Notes under the pieces: generated by a model | Database searches by the model: none | Told to the model about the DNA's origin: nothing | What the model saw: the letters and a program-made list of their open reading frames with translations, nothing else | Shown: positions 10,960 to 21,474 of the stretch, in pieces | Position numbering within the stretch: the first letter of the stretch is position 1 | Layout: each line of letters opens with the position of its first letter | NCBI GenBank assembly: GCA_029215795.1 | Contig: JARDYH010000003.1 | Coordinates: forward strand, 266,590,562 to 266,654,561 | Direction of reading: 5' to 3' | Source of the DNA: Anniella stebbinsi | Lineage: Eukaryota > Chordata > Lepidosauria > Squamata > Anniellidae | DNA: 64,000 bases | Program-made: the position numbers and the translations under genes

Positions 10960-11200
10960 TTGATAGAAGGCTATCAATGGCAACTAGCCCTGATGGTTAT
11001 GTGCTACCTCCAGTATCTGGAGGCAGTAAGCCTGTATGCACCAGTTGCTGGGGAATATGGGTGGGAGGGTGCTGTTCCACCATGTCCCGCTTTGTTGGTC
11101 CCAGGTCAACAGCTGGTTCGCCACTGTGCGAACAGAGTGCTGGACTAGATGGACTCTCGGTCTGATCCAACATGGCTCTTCTGGTGTTCCGACTGCCAGA
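10960..11200 (+). mobile_element. CR1-like LINE 3' end
   Basis: Shares ordered blocks with 1105-1318: TATCAATGGCAACTAGCCCT, CACCAGTTGCTGGGGAA, CAACAGCTGGTTCGCCACTG, GAACAGAGTGCTGGACTAGA, GGTCTGATCCAACATGGCTC. It ends near 11195 without a long simple tail. This is the consensus-like 3' terminus of the family. Confidence 0.75.
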
Positions 11201-11715
11201 TTCAATCGCCAGTCCAGTCCGCTTTTCAACATCGAATGGGAAGGGGCACCATCTTGTTTGTCACCTCTGGCAGCAAACTGTTTGCTTCCTAAAAAAACAA
11301 TAACCCACTTTTATTCTTGAATTCAAGGGCAAAGACGAGTGATGAGCCATATCCTACATTCGTGCAGCAGCCACCAAATGTGTATCCAAGCATGCATGGA
11401 AGGAGGGAGCATGATCGTACCCACCGGCCCTGTCCCAAGCTGCACTGTTCATCAGGTCTTGGAAGAGCCTATCCATGCACGTGATCAGCCAATGGAACCT
11501 CCCAGTTCAATGGCAGTACCTCTGTGAATACCAGAGGGGGAAACGATGGGAAGGGGGTTGCTGCCTTCATGCCCCAATTGTGGGCTTCTCAGAGATGCCT
11601 TGCTTGCTGTTGTTCTGAAAAAGATAAATGGGCTCAAAGGACCCCGGTCTGATCCAGCACAGCTCTTCCTTATCTTTTTTTCTGGTTGGTTGGTAACCTT
11701 AAAGACGATATGATG
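11201..11715. other. Mostly unassigned intergenic DNA
   Basis: No gene is recognised. 11640-11672 has a short CR1-like 3' remnant (CCGGTCTGATCCAGCACAGC). Confidence 0.4.
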
Positions 11716-11719
11716 CCTT

Positions 11720-11724
11720 TCTCC

Positions 11725-11801
<77 letters not shown>

Positions 11802-11802
11802 T
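11720..11802. repeat. Compound (TC)n(CA)n microsatellite
   Basis: About 24 CT dinucleotides pass directly into about 16 CA dinucleotides with one interruption. Seen directly. Confidence 0.97.
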
Positions 11803-11904
11803 CAAAAGGATCAGGGAGCAGGCAACAGAAAAGATGGGTGCCAGGGAAGAGCCACTACTCCCCCCCAAAAAATAGGCAGAACTGGATTAGGTAGACCAGT
11901 GGTC

Positions 11905-12060
11905 TGGCTCATAAGAACATAGGAAGAGCCATACTGGATCTGACTAAAGATATATCTAGCCTGTTCCCACAGTGGCCAGCCAGATGCCTTTGGGAAGCCC
12001 ACAAGTAGGACATGAATACAACAACACCTTCCCAATCATATTTCCCAGCAACTTGGATTC
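11905..12060 (-). mobile_element. CR1-like 3' fragment, minus orientation
   Basis: On the complement the sequence ends with the tail block seen in the plus copies: here GAACATAGGAAGAGCCATAC, followed by CAGTGGCCAGCCAGATGCCT and a CATGAATACAACAACACC segment. Strand follows from the position of the GTTCTTATG-type tail at the low-coordinate side. Confidence 0.6.
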
Positions 12061-12239
12061 AGAGCAGGGGCAGCCCAGGACGTTTTACTACTTGATGCAC
12101 AGGTCAAGTTGGTGCCTCCTCCTATTTCTTTTAATAAGCCAACTGGATTGATAATTGGTTCTTTCTTCATCTTTGATGATGGGACAGCATCCTCTACAGC
12201 ACTTGAGGACAGCAGGCTACCCTTTTGCACTCATGTTCT

Positions 12240-12335
12240 ATTAATGGGTATCCCATGGGCAGCTGCTTGGCCACTGTGTGAACAGAAAGCTGGACCCTTG
12301 GTCTGATTCAGCATGGCTCTTATGTTTTTAGGAGA
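12240..12335 (+). mobile_element. CR1-like LINE 3' end, short copy
   Basis: Blocks TTGGCCACTGTGTGAACAGA and GGTCTGATTCAGCATGGCTC followed by TTATGTTTTT match the 3' terminus at 1240-1310 and 11120-11190. Confidence 0.7.
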
Positions 12336-13960
12336 TGCAGAGCAGGCCCCATGGCACACAGGTCTCTCCTCCAGCACCTTGCTACCATCTCCCAGCATCT
12401 GCCAACCATTACACTCTACCTAATGGTAAGTCTGGCCCTGATTCAGAGGCATACTGTGGCCGTTTCTACACCGGCGTTTTTTCCCGGGACCATCCCTGGG
12501 TGCTCCCTGTGCATCCAAATGACGCACAGGGACCCCCGGGGGCAGGGAGGACAGGGACAGGTTTTCCCAGGGATGAAGAAATACTGGGAAAACCTAATTC
12601 TTCCAGAGGTCCCGAGACTGCCCCAAGACTGTGGGAGGTGTGGGCGCCCATCCCACCTGGTGCCTGCTTACTTGTGAGTAAGTGCAGCACCAGAAACTGG
12701 CACAGAGCCGCATGAGGCAGCTCTGTGCCTATGGGGGTGGGGGGCAAGCAAGTCCGCCATTCCCAAGATGGCGGGATGGGGTGCGGGGGGTTTCTTACCT
12801 TCTTTGTCGCGCTCCCTGCTCCTTTAAAGAAATAGCGCCCGCGACAAGTGCAACATCCCGGGACATCGCACTTCCATTTTGGACGCCCCGGGACGATCCT
12901 GGAAGCAGGTACGTCCGGGATCGTCGTCTGATACCGGATATAATATATAGCTATTGATCCCCAATCGTGAGTAGCTTAATATGCTTGTTATATTCCCCTT
13001 CTGCATTCCCTGAATAGGGAGGGCTGAACTCACCCCCTGCCTGCTTCACATGCCTCTCACCAGACCCTCAGCACCCGCCTGATCCTGTTCGTACGCCTGT
13101 AATTTTGCATAAAAGGGCCTCTTTACAGCTGCCATTTGCAAAAAAAAAAATGGCTCTGCATGGAAAAGGCCGAGCCACCGTTTTGCACCTCAGTGGACCC
13201 GCAGGGACCCTGCACTTGCCTGACTCAGCAAGCGCAGGACTGGAATCCACGGAGGTCCGCAAACTCCAGTCCTGGGGGCTGAGCTGGTGAGAAATGGCCA
13301 AGGCTTGAACCCCAAACAGATGCCCGCAACATCCCTACCCCTGAATGATACTGCTGATGTAGCCCAAGGGCACTGCTTGTCCCCTACAGATTTTGGGAGA
13401 ACTTGAGCTGGGCTCTGTTGGAAGGAGTATGGTACAAGCTACCAGACATTTAGGCCCAAGTGCCAGACAGGAGAAAAGCTACTTCACTGATGCCTGAGTC
13501 AGAACATCTCTCCGCTAAGAATTAACTACCAGGGAGCCCTGTAAATCCTCCATCATAAATACTGCTGGCCTAATTAACCTTCGGCTTCAAATAGCGGCCT
13601 AGCTGGTCCGCTAACCCTGTTACATCTTATATTTATGGTTCTTCCCAACCGAGATAAAAAGATATATTAGATTTAGTTCCTTTCCTTTCTTTCCCTTTTT
13701 TTTTTTTTTTGAAAGAAGAAGGAAAGAAAATGCTGTCATTTCTGTCAAGAGTCTGTGGCAAATAAGTGGTGCCAGTTGAACAGCTGATAATGCGCTCAAA
13801 AGAAGCAATTGTACTTCTTTTGGAAATAAAACAATGAAACCTCAGAGGTTGGAGGTAACATTTCTCAAGGACTGGAATAATGGGAAACTTAGTTGTTGCT
13901 TTTCACCTTGTTCAAATCTCAGGGTACAACTGGGCATGTGTGAGTGTTTAATTAATTAAT
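12336..13960. other. Intergenic DNA with a GC-rich block
   Basis: 12455-12930 is unusually GC-rich, with several CCCGGG or CCGGGA motifs, and could be an eroded DNA element; terminal repeats could not be confirmed. 12960-13960 has no recognisable features apart from poly-A at 13139-13150 and a poly-T run at about 13697-13710. Confidence 0.4.
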
Positions 13961-13964
13961 TATT

Positions 13965-14072
13965 AATAATAATAATTTGTATTTTTATGTTAATATGTTT
14001 TATGTTGTATTTTATTCTTTTCTGAATAGTTGTAAACTACCCGGAGAGCTTCAGCTATTGGGTGGTACAGAA

Positions 14073-14106
<34 letters not shown>
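13965..14106 (+). mobile_element. L2-like LINE 3' tail with (AAT)n
   Basis: Tail block CTACCCGGAGAGCTTCAGCT then ATTGGGTGGTACAGAAATT is followed by about ten AAT units (14075-14105). It matches the tail at 8660-8700 and 41320-41360. Confidence 0.7.
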
Positions 14107-14640
14107 TTAAATTTCTATGCTGCCCTTCAGTATAATAAATATCCTCGAGGCAGCTTACACAATGATGCAAAACAACAACAAATATAACGAGATAAGAACA
14201 TTAAAAAAGCTGGCAGCAATAAACATCAACAATTGAAAGAGATCAAATTAGGTGCCATGTGAGTCTCAGTGGGGAGATAAAGCCATAAATATGGTGACCC
14301 CAACAGAGAAGGCTGTCTGTCTCCCCTTTCATCACCTGTTCTGGTGTGGAGGCACCCAAAGGACTGCCTCTGAAGAAGATCTGAATATACTGACAGGTTG
14401 ATGTGAGAGAAGATGTCCTCTCAAGTTAGCCAAGTCCCAAGTCACATAGCGCTTTACAGGTGAGTACAGCACTTCTGAAACTGGAAGCCAGTGGAGCTCT
14501 TTAAGCACTGGCGAGAGAGAGATTCCTAATGACATGTCCCACTTTGTAGCCTAACTGGTGTGTTTTGAATAGGGTGCCACCACTGAGAAAGCCCTCCCTC
14601 TTCCAAGTCACTCCCTGTCTCACTTCTGGTGGAGGCACGC
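14107..14640 (-). mobile_element. L2-like LINE 3' region, degraded, minus strand
   Basis: The complement contains tail and coding-end blocks similar to 16470-16912 (ATTTCTATGCTGCCCTTCAG, CAACAGAGAAGGCTGTCTGT), interleaved with an A-rich segment. Coding capacity is destroyed. Confidence 0.5.
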
Positions 14641-16284
14641 CAAGTAGAGCCTCAGATAATGATCTTCACGCATGGCAGGCATTCCCCCACATTTCCAGAC
14701 AGTATTGCTAGCTGGAGGTGGTGTGGTCCCCTTCATCATACTATGTTTGTGCATTTCCAGGAGCATCTGGCTGGGCCTCTGTTAAGGAAGAGAATGCAGG
14801 AGTATGTTGTTGCTGTTATCATTACTATTTATTATTTATTTAAATCACCTAAAATGGAGAGCCATTGTACACAAATTGAAACGAACGCAGGCCCAACTTG
14901 CATGCTTAGCGTTAAGACGGTCTTTTGGTCAGAGCCAGCATGGGACATGCATGTGTTCCTTTTCTGCTTGATGCTTTTCTAGAAGCTCTTGGTGAGACAG
15001 CCAGCGGACAGGCTGCTTGTCTCCTTTTGTTCAGCACGTTGGAAAGACCATCTTAAGAAGTTTTCCTGAAAGGCTCCCTTGAGAAGAAATTTCACAGCCA
15101 CCACCTCCACCTTATATCACGGCCTGCTCACAAGGTCTGTTGTGCCGCCAAGGCAGTTTTCACCATGTACTTTCAACCTCTGATCTGGCAATGGAGAGGA
15201 GCAGGTGATACCTCTCGGAGATCCTCCAGTTGACTCAGATGATGGCGGTGGCCAGGCCTGAGCGAAAGCGCGCAACCCTCAACGCGATATCTACCCATGG
15301 ATATCTGCACAAAGCTCTACAGTTCTATGCCTTGAGCCCAGCCTTTGAACACCTGTGCCTGTTCTTATCAGGAGAGCATTTTCCTGGTACAGCTGCTATT
15401 TGGGTGTCCTTTCCTTGCTCCTCACAGAACCAACACTTGGTGCAGCATTTGTATTCTGGGTTACATCCTCCCGACAGTGGGAACTTATACACTGAATGTA
15501 TATCCCCTTGATTTCAATGGAAATGCTCAGCCTACACATAAGCAAGCATGCTAGCTGTTCAGCAATAAACCATCTCATTCAATGCAAGTAGAATGGCTTT
15601 AGAGACCACCTCCATTCTTTTAGTCCACTGCAATCTTCAGGGTCACTTGAGGGCACGTATCTACACCACAAATGTATGTACGTTAATGGTGGGCCACGAA
15701 CAAGAGGTAGCATACTTGAAAGTCGGAGGTTCTTCTTCTCATCAGAACAGTGGGTGTTTAACATTTTTTCCATGTGATGCTTCCTCAACCTAAATCCCTC
15801 TCCCGAAGGTGTTATTAGACAAACCACCAGTCAAAAAGACAGACACCTGCAACCTTCTATATTTTCCCCTCTTTGTGGGACAAATAATAGCTTTGCAGCA
15901 GGGTGGGGTAAGGCTGAGTTTAGATTGGCAAAATGGTGCAGGAGAGAGGGAGGATTAACACCCTCCTTCTCCAGTGCCACGGCTTTGATGGAAGCTGGAC
16001 TCCCACGTAGCTGACCTAAAGTGTGTGTCTGTGAAGCAACAATGGATCCCTCACCTCGAATTTTTCAGCTGTGCCAGGGGGGGATTTTTTATGGAAATTT
16101 AACTAATGGTGCACTTTCAAACCAAAACGTGAGTCCAAACTCAGTTATCCGTAGAAATTCGCACTTCTCTGAATTTTGCAACTCAGTTTTTCAATTGAAA
16201 AGTGTGTACAAAAGTGTGCATATTAGCGAAAACTGCACACACAAGCATATATACTAGTGGAAACAACATACCCTGAAAAGATGA
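14641..16284. other. Unassigned intergenic DNA
   Basis: No gene or clear element is seen. Short open frames such as those near 15.2-15.5 kb lack domains and splice context. A short hAT-foldback-like segment (TATCTACACCACAAATG) is at about 15660. Confidence 0.4.
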
Positions 16285-16912
16285 CAATGTTGGTGCCAGG
16301 TGGACCTCGCTGGAGAGTTCATTTCAGAATTGGGGGGGCTGCCACTAAGAAGGCCCCTTTCCCTTGTTGCCACCTTCCAAGTCTCCCTCAAAGGAGGCAC
16401 ATGGAGGAAGGCCTTAGACAGTGAGCATTGTGTATGGGTAGATTCACGCCAGGAGAGGCACTCCGTCAGGTATTATTTATTATTTATGCATTTATGTATT
16501 ACATTTCTATACCGCCCAATAGCCGCAGCTCTCTGGGCAGTTTACAAAAATTTAAACCATGAAAACCATTTAAAATATAAAACAAACAACAGCGTAAAAA
16601 CGTAATATAAAATACAGTATAAAAGTACAACCAAGGTAAAACCGAGCAGCGATGCAGAGATCTATACAGTTTTAAAACACAGATTTAAAACAGCAAAGTT
16701 AAATATTAAGCTGATAAGCTGTTCAAATACTGAGAAAATAAAAAGATCTTCACCTGGCATCTAAAAGAGTATAATGTTGGTGCCAGATGAACCTCTCTAG
16801 GGAGCTCATTCCACAGCCGGGGTGCCATAACAGAGAAGGCCCTTCTCCTGGTAGCCACCTGCCTCACTAGCGATCTCGAGCCTTGTAAGGCTTTATAGGA
16901 CAAAACTAGCAC
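16285..16912 (-). pseudogene. L2-like LINE: reverse-transcriptase C-terminus and 3' tail, decayed
   Basis: The 16706-16912 complement encodes a 68-residue end with the motif RRAFSVMAPRLWNELPREV followed by a YSFRCQVKIFLF-type end. This is the conserved C-terminal signature of CR1/L2-clade ORF2 proteins. Downstream on the same strand comes the tail block with GCCCAGAGAGCTGCGGCTAT (16500-16545), then a second, more decayed copy of the same coding end at 16285-16395, so the fragment is duplicated or two elements abut. It is a dead, 5'-truncated copy. Confidence 0.75.
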
Positions 16913-17135
16913 CTTGACTCAGGTTTGGAAACATACAGGCAGCTAGTGCCAGCAGGCCAGAATCGGTTTCATATATTGATGAGTCCTGCTAGTAAGTCAG
17001 TTAGCAGAGAAAAACAAAAGGCAAAAACGGATGAGCATTTTAGAGTCCCATATGCACACAAGGCTAAAGAGGAGACCACACCCTTCTTCACTGAAGGACA
17101 GACAAAGTCATTTACACACAATAGTCGGGTATGTA

Positions 17136-17455
17136 TAGAGTGACCAGACAAAATCCAGGTCAGGGCTCATGTAACTTTAACAGTTGTAGAGAAAAGGGAA
17201 TTTCAGCCACTATCATTTGTATGCAATTAGTCCCTGGTGAAATTCCCTCTTCATCACAACAGTTAAAGGTGCAGGCACTACACTAGAATGACCATATACA
17301 AAAGAAGGCAGGGCCCCTGCACCTTTAACTGTTGTGATGAAGAGGAAATATCACCAGGAACTAATTGCATACAAATGACACTGGCTGAAATTCCCTTTTC
17401 TCTACAACTGTTAAAGTTACATGAGCCCCGACCTGGATTTTATCTGGTCACCATA
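17136..17455 (-). mobile_element. Palindromic hAT-type MITE, copy 5 (subfamily II)
   Basis: TAGAGTGACCAGACAAAATC at the left is mirrored at the right end. Flanking octamers GGTATGTA (17128-17135) and GGTATATA (17456-17463) agree at 7 of 8 positions. The loop reads CACTACACTAGAATGACC, minus orientation. Confidence 0.93.
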
Positions 17456-17558
17456 GGTATATAATATGCAGGTACAGCATACAGTTTCAAAGAAGGAGTT
17501 TGTTCAGTCCATTTTGTGTCTACTGGCAGGAGAGAGAGAGAGAGAGAGAGAGAGATCA

Positions 17559-17775
17559 TATGGTGACCATATGAAAAGGAGGACAGGGCTCCTGTACCTT
17601 TACCAGTTGCGTAGAAAAGGGGATTTCAGCAGGTGCCATTCGTACGCATGCAGCACCTAGTGAAATTCCCTCTTCATCACTGCAGTTAAAGTTGCAGAAG
17701 CCCTGCCTTCTTTAGTATCTGGTCACTCTAATATAGCTCCTGCAGCTTTAACTGTTGTAATGAAGAGGGGATTTA
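17559..17775 (+). mobile_element. Palindromic hAT-type MITE, copy 6 (subfamily I, 3' truncated)
   Basis: The left arm and loop are present (GGTGACCATATGAAAAGGAG through GGTCACTCTAATATAGCTCC), but the right arm stops after AATGAAGAGGGGATTT, where unrelated sequence begins. It lies about 100 bases from copy 5 and just right of a (GA)n run at 17530-17555. Confidence 0.85.
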
Positions 17776-18473
17776 TTTTGTCTTTCAAGCAAAAGGTTGG
17801 TAGTTTCTCCTTCCCTCCCACTGCCCCCCAGCATCTACCCCCCCTCCCTCTTTCTCTCTCTCTCTTTCTCTCTCTCTCCTTTAAAAAGAGAGTTTGGAGA
17901 GGAAATTTGAGTTGGTCAGTCTCTGAGACCAGCAGCCATCTGAATGCCGCCTTTTGTCCCTAAGTACATGAACCCAGGAGCTGCAAAGGTGTTCTTCTCC
18001 CTTTGCTTTTTTAGAACAACTCTTGACCTTTCAACTCTAAAGCTGGCTGAAGAGTAGACCAAACACTTCATCTCTCTCCCTCTCGCTCCCTCCCTCCCCT
18101 CTCCCTTTTATCTCGGCACCCTACACCTTACATTCCTCCTCCTTCAGACTTTGGCCTTCAGTGGTTGGCAAACAGCAAGGTCAAAGGCACAGGATGGGAT
18201 TATGTTGCCCTATAATCGTTCCTTCTTTAATTTAAAAAAAAAAAAAAGTTGAAGGGCTCCGCTTTGGTCAGCTGTAATAACCTCCTCTCTGCCGGCCTTC
18301 CGCTGTAATGTATCTGCTTTCTGCACTGTGGAATGCCTCTGATAAACTCCGATGCTCCCTGATAAAAGTTTCAATAGAACCATCGCAGTCGTCACTTTCT
18401 GGAATCCTTCCAGAAACAACTGGTGATGTTTGCAGCACCTGTGGCCAGCCCATTTCACTAAGTCAGTGGTTGG
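17776..18473. other. Pyrimidine-rich then single-copy sequence; possible conserved element
   Basis: 17830-17880 and 18070-18110 are CT-rich. 18150-18440 shows no match to repeats in the window and has a conserved-element look, including short self-similar motifs (GCTGTAATAA, GCTGTAATGT). Regulatory function is inference. Confidence 0.3.
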
Positions 18474-18771
18474 TAGGATGACCATATGAAAAGGAGGACA
18501 GGGCTCCTGCGTCTTTAACAGTTGCACAGAAAAAGGAATTTCAGCAGGTGTCATTTGTATGCATGCAGCACCTGGTGAAATTCCCTCTTCGTCACAAGAG
18601 TTAAAGCTGCAGGAGCCCTGCCCGTTTTAACTCGAATGACTAGATCCAAAGAGGAGAGGGCTCCTGCAGTTTTAACTGCTGTGATGAAGAGGGAATTTCA
18701 CCAGGTGCAAGCAACATATAGGATTGTTAAAGATACAGGAGCTCTGTCCTCCTTTTCATATGGTCACCCTA
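18474..18771. mobile_element. Palindromic hAT-type MITE, copy 7 (subfamily I, internal deletion)
   Basis: Perfect 8-bp target-site duplication GTGGTTGG at 18466-18473 and 18772-18779. Termini are TAGGATGACCATATGAAAAG and inverted CATATGGTCACCCTA. The right arm lost about 25 bases between CACCAGGTGC and GTTAAAGATACAGG. It inserted at the edge of an older foldback element. Confidence 0.95.
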
Positions 18772-18777
18772 GTGGTT

Positions 18778-19235
18778 GGCAACTTGTGGCCTTTTGGATG
18801 ATTTGGCCTGCTGCTCCCATTAGCATAGGCTGACCACATGGAAAGGAGGACAGGGCTCCTGAATCTTTAACAGTTGCAAAGAAAAGGGAATTTCAGCAGG
18901 TGTCACTTGTATGCATGCAGCACCTAGTGAAATTCCCTCTTCATCACAACAATGAAAGCTGCAGCAGCTCTGCCCTCATCTGTATCTGGTCACTCTAGTA
19001 TAGTTCCTGCAGCTTTCACTGTTGTGATGAAGAGGGAATTTCACCAGGTGCTGCATGCATACAACTGACACCTGCTGAAATTCCCTTTTCTATGCAACTG
19101 TTAAAGATGCAAGAGCCCTGTCCTCCTTTCCATATGGTCACCCTACACTAGCCATAGCCAGAATAGCCAGCAGTAATGGATGATGGTGTTGTAGGCCGAA
19201 ACACCTGGAGGGTCAGGCCTTGTCCACCCCTGGAT
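18778..19235. mobile_element. CTACAACTCCCAT-type foldback, split by MITE copy 8
   Basis: The left arm (AACTTGTGGCCTTTTGGATG, CTGCTCCCAT) is at 18780-18825 and the right arm (GTTGTAGGCCGAAACACCTG) is at 19146-19230. MITE copy 8 occupies the middle. Confidence 0.65.
18826..19145 (+). mobile_element. Palindromic hAT-type MITE, copy 8 (subfamily I)
   Basis: TAGGCTGACCACATGGAAAG at the left is mirrored at the right end (CCATATGGTCACCCTA). Flanking octamers CATTAGCA and CACTAGCC agree at 6 of 8 positions. Both arms carry GCATGCAGCACC or its complement. The loop is GGTCACTCTAGTATAGTTCC, plus orientation. Confidence 0.92.
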
Positions 19236-19317
19236 CAGCAATTCAGATGCCTGCTTGGGCTGATAGAATTTAAGGGCTCTTTCTTACCTGAAAGATCCTC
19301 TGGGACAGAAGTGGGCA

Positions 19318-19780
19318 GAAGGTAGATCACCAGGTGTTTTGGACTTCAACTCCCAAAAGCTCCTTCCAGCATGGGTAGGCTGACCATATGAAAAGGAGGA
19401 CAGGGCTCATGTAACTTTAACAGTTGTAGAGAAAAGGGAATTTCAGCCGGTGTAATTTGTATGCAATTAGTTCCTGGTGAAATTCCCTCTTCATCACAAC
19501 AGTTAAAGTTGCAGGAGCCCTGCCTTCTTTTGTATATGGTCACTGTAGTATGGTGCCTGCAACTTTAACTGTTGTGAAGAAGAAAGAATTTCACCAGGAA
19601 CTAATTGCATACAAATGACACTGGCTGAAATTCCCTTTCCTCTGCAACTGTTAAAGTTACATGAGCCCTGACCTCCTTTTCATAGGGTCAGCCTAAGCAT
19701 GGGCAATGATCAGGAATGCTGGGAAATAGTCTCAAACAACTGCAGCTCTACCTTCTGCCCACCCTTGTTCTAGGACAGTC
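19318..19780. mobile_element. Foldback element split by MITE copy 9
   Basis: The outer arm sequence (CACCAGGTGTTTTGGACTTC, AACTCCCAAAAGC) is at 19330-19365 and its partner continues after copy 9 (CAATGATCAGGAATGCTGGG). The host contributed AGCATGGG, which was duplicated on insertion. Confidence 0.65.
19376..19695 (+). mobile_element. Palindromic hAT-type MITE, copy 9 (subfamily II)
   Basis: Perfect target-site duplication AGCATGGG at 19368-19375 and 19696-19703. Termini are TAGGCTGACCATATGAAAAG and inverted CATAGGGTCAGCCTA. The loop GGTCACTGTAGTATGGTGCC is in plus orientation. Arms are about 145 bases each. Confidence 0.96.
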
Positions 19781-19920
19781 TTCCCCAACCTGGTAAACCC
19801 TCCCCCAGATGTTTTGGACTACAGTTCCCATCAACCCCAGCCAGCATGGCAAATATTTGGGGATAATAGGAGTTGTAGTCCAAGACATCTGGAAGCACCA
19901 GCTTGGGGAAGGCTGCTTTA
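19780..19920. mobile_element. CTACAACTCCCAT-type foldback, intact copy
   Basis: Arms CAGATGTTTTGGACTACAGT and TAGTCCAAGACATCTGGAAG are inverted copies around the centre CCAGCCAGCATGGCAAATA. The ends CTTCCCCAACCTGG and CCAGCTTGGGGAAGGC also pair. No protein is encoded. Confidence 0.8.
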
Positions 19921-20249
19921 GGATGAAACACCAATTTCACCCCCCATCCGCTACTGACATACATTGGGCAATGGGGCAGCTGTCCTGCCCCTCCATATTA
20001 TCCAATTGCAAGCCCTTCTACCTTACTCTGTACAAGGGAGGGAGGGAACTTCCTTGAGGCAGAAACGGAATCTTCCCCCATACAACAAGCTCAGTCGGCA
20101 ACCATTTTCACTTTTGTCCATAGGAGCCCTCTCTGTTGACAAGTCTCAAAGTGCAACTAACGTTGGTTGATACTGCAACCAACTTTGATCCATGTCGGTT
20201 GCAGGAGAATGCATTGAAGAGGAACAAATGAATCCTGCGAAGGTTCCCA

Positions 20250-20350
20250 GATGGCATGAAAAAGCCTTCCCCAATCTGGCACCTTCCAGATGTGTTGAAC
20301 TGCAAGGCCCATAATTCCCAGCCACCATGGTGCTGGTGAAAGGCTGATCC
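20250..20350. mobile_element. Foldback element of the same type, shortened
   Basis: CCTTCCCCAATCTGGCACCT, then TCCAGATGTGTTGAACTGCA and CATAATTCCCAGCCACCATG, match one arm and the centre of the family. The second arm is largely missing. Confidence 0.6.
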
Positions 20351-20967
20351 GAATCGGAACTGCAGTGGAGGGAAAGGGCTTTGGCCCCCTCCATGGCCCC
20401 ACTCATGCTCCTCCCAAAGCCCCCACCCTACCCAAACCATACACCTGGGAGGATACCAAGGGGCTGCGGAGGAAGTGTGGGGGAGAAACTCCCTTCTTAC
20501 CTTGGAACACAGATTGACAAGGGGATTCCTCTTCCTTCGTGTGCCGTTCGTCCTCCCAATTAGAAGAGGCGGCAGTGTGCCAAGTGCTTAGCCCACCCCC
20601 CATGCCCTCTCCAATGGGGAAAGGCGTTTCATCAGGGCGGCTTGATTGCATGCAAGCGCAAAACCAGGCCCCAGCTGAAACACCAAACAACACTGCAGCT
20701 AGGGACCGGATCTAGGGCAACCAACTGTCAGGATTTCCCAACATTTGTCCTGGTATTTGTTCTATCCTGGGTGCCAGGGGGGATTTTCTGTAATGTTCTA
20801 TAATGTCCTGGAATGACACGCTTTCCCCTTTAAGGCCGCCATTAGCGTGGCGCGGGGAAGGACACACTTTCTGGAGGCGCATCATTCCTCCCCCCCCCCA
20901 CTGCTCCAATCAGGGCCTTAAAGGGGAAAGCGTGTCATTCCCAGACATTATAGAAAAGGCCCCAATT

Positions 20968-21287
20968 TAGGGTGACCAGATAAAATCCAGGTCAGGGCTC
21001 ATGTAACTTTAACAGTTGTAGAGAAAAGGGAATTTCAGCCAGGGTCATTTGTATGCAATTAGTTCCTGGTGAAATTCCCTCTTCATCACAACAGTTAAAG
21101 TTGCAGGGGCCCTGCCTTCTTTTGTATATGGTCACTCTAGTACAGTGCCTGCAACTTTAACTGTTGTGATGAAGAGGGAATTTCACCGGGAACTAATTGC
21201 ATACAAATGACTCTGGCTGAAATTCCCTTTTCTCTACAACTGTTAAAGTTACATGAGCCTTGACCTGGATTTTATCTGGTCACCCTA
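20968..21287 (+). mobile_element. Palindromic hAT-type MITE, copy 10 (subfamily II)
   Basis: Perfect target-site duplication CCCCAATT at 20960-20967 and 21288-21295. TAGGGTGACCAGATAAAATC is mirrored by GATTTTATCTGGTCACCCTA. The loop GGTCACTCTAGTACAGTGCC is in plus orientation. It is nested in a related hAT-like element. Confidence 0.97.
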
Positions 21288-21407
21288 CCCCAATTGGAGG
21301 GAGGGAGAGAATGAGACACTTTCCCCTCCTCCGTTCCAATCTTTAAGGTGGCGGGGAGAATGACGCGCTTTCCAGAGGCCCCAGAAAGCTGCTGCCCACC
21401 CACCCAC

Positions 21408-21433
21408 ATACACACACACACACACACACACAC
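21408..21433. repeat. (CA)n microsatellite
   Basis: About 13 CA dinucleotides are seen directly. Confidence 0.95.
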
Positions 21434-21474
21434 TGGGTGTCCTCTTATTTGGTGTCCCAAATATGGTCACCCTA

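Larger units (their letters stand above)
20713..21474. mobile_element. Larger hAT-like element carrying a nested MITE
   Basis: Starts TAGGGCAACCAACTGTCAGG and ends AAATATGGTCACCCTA. Flanking octamers ACCGGATC and ACCAGATG agree at 6 of 8 positions. Inside, related GC-rich segments (ATGACACGCTTTCCCC; inverted GGGGAAAGCGTGTCATTCC) form a foldback. MITE copy 10 sits inside it, so the host element is about 435 bases. A (CA)n run at 21408-21433 is near its right end. Confidence 0.7.
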
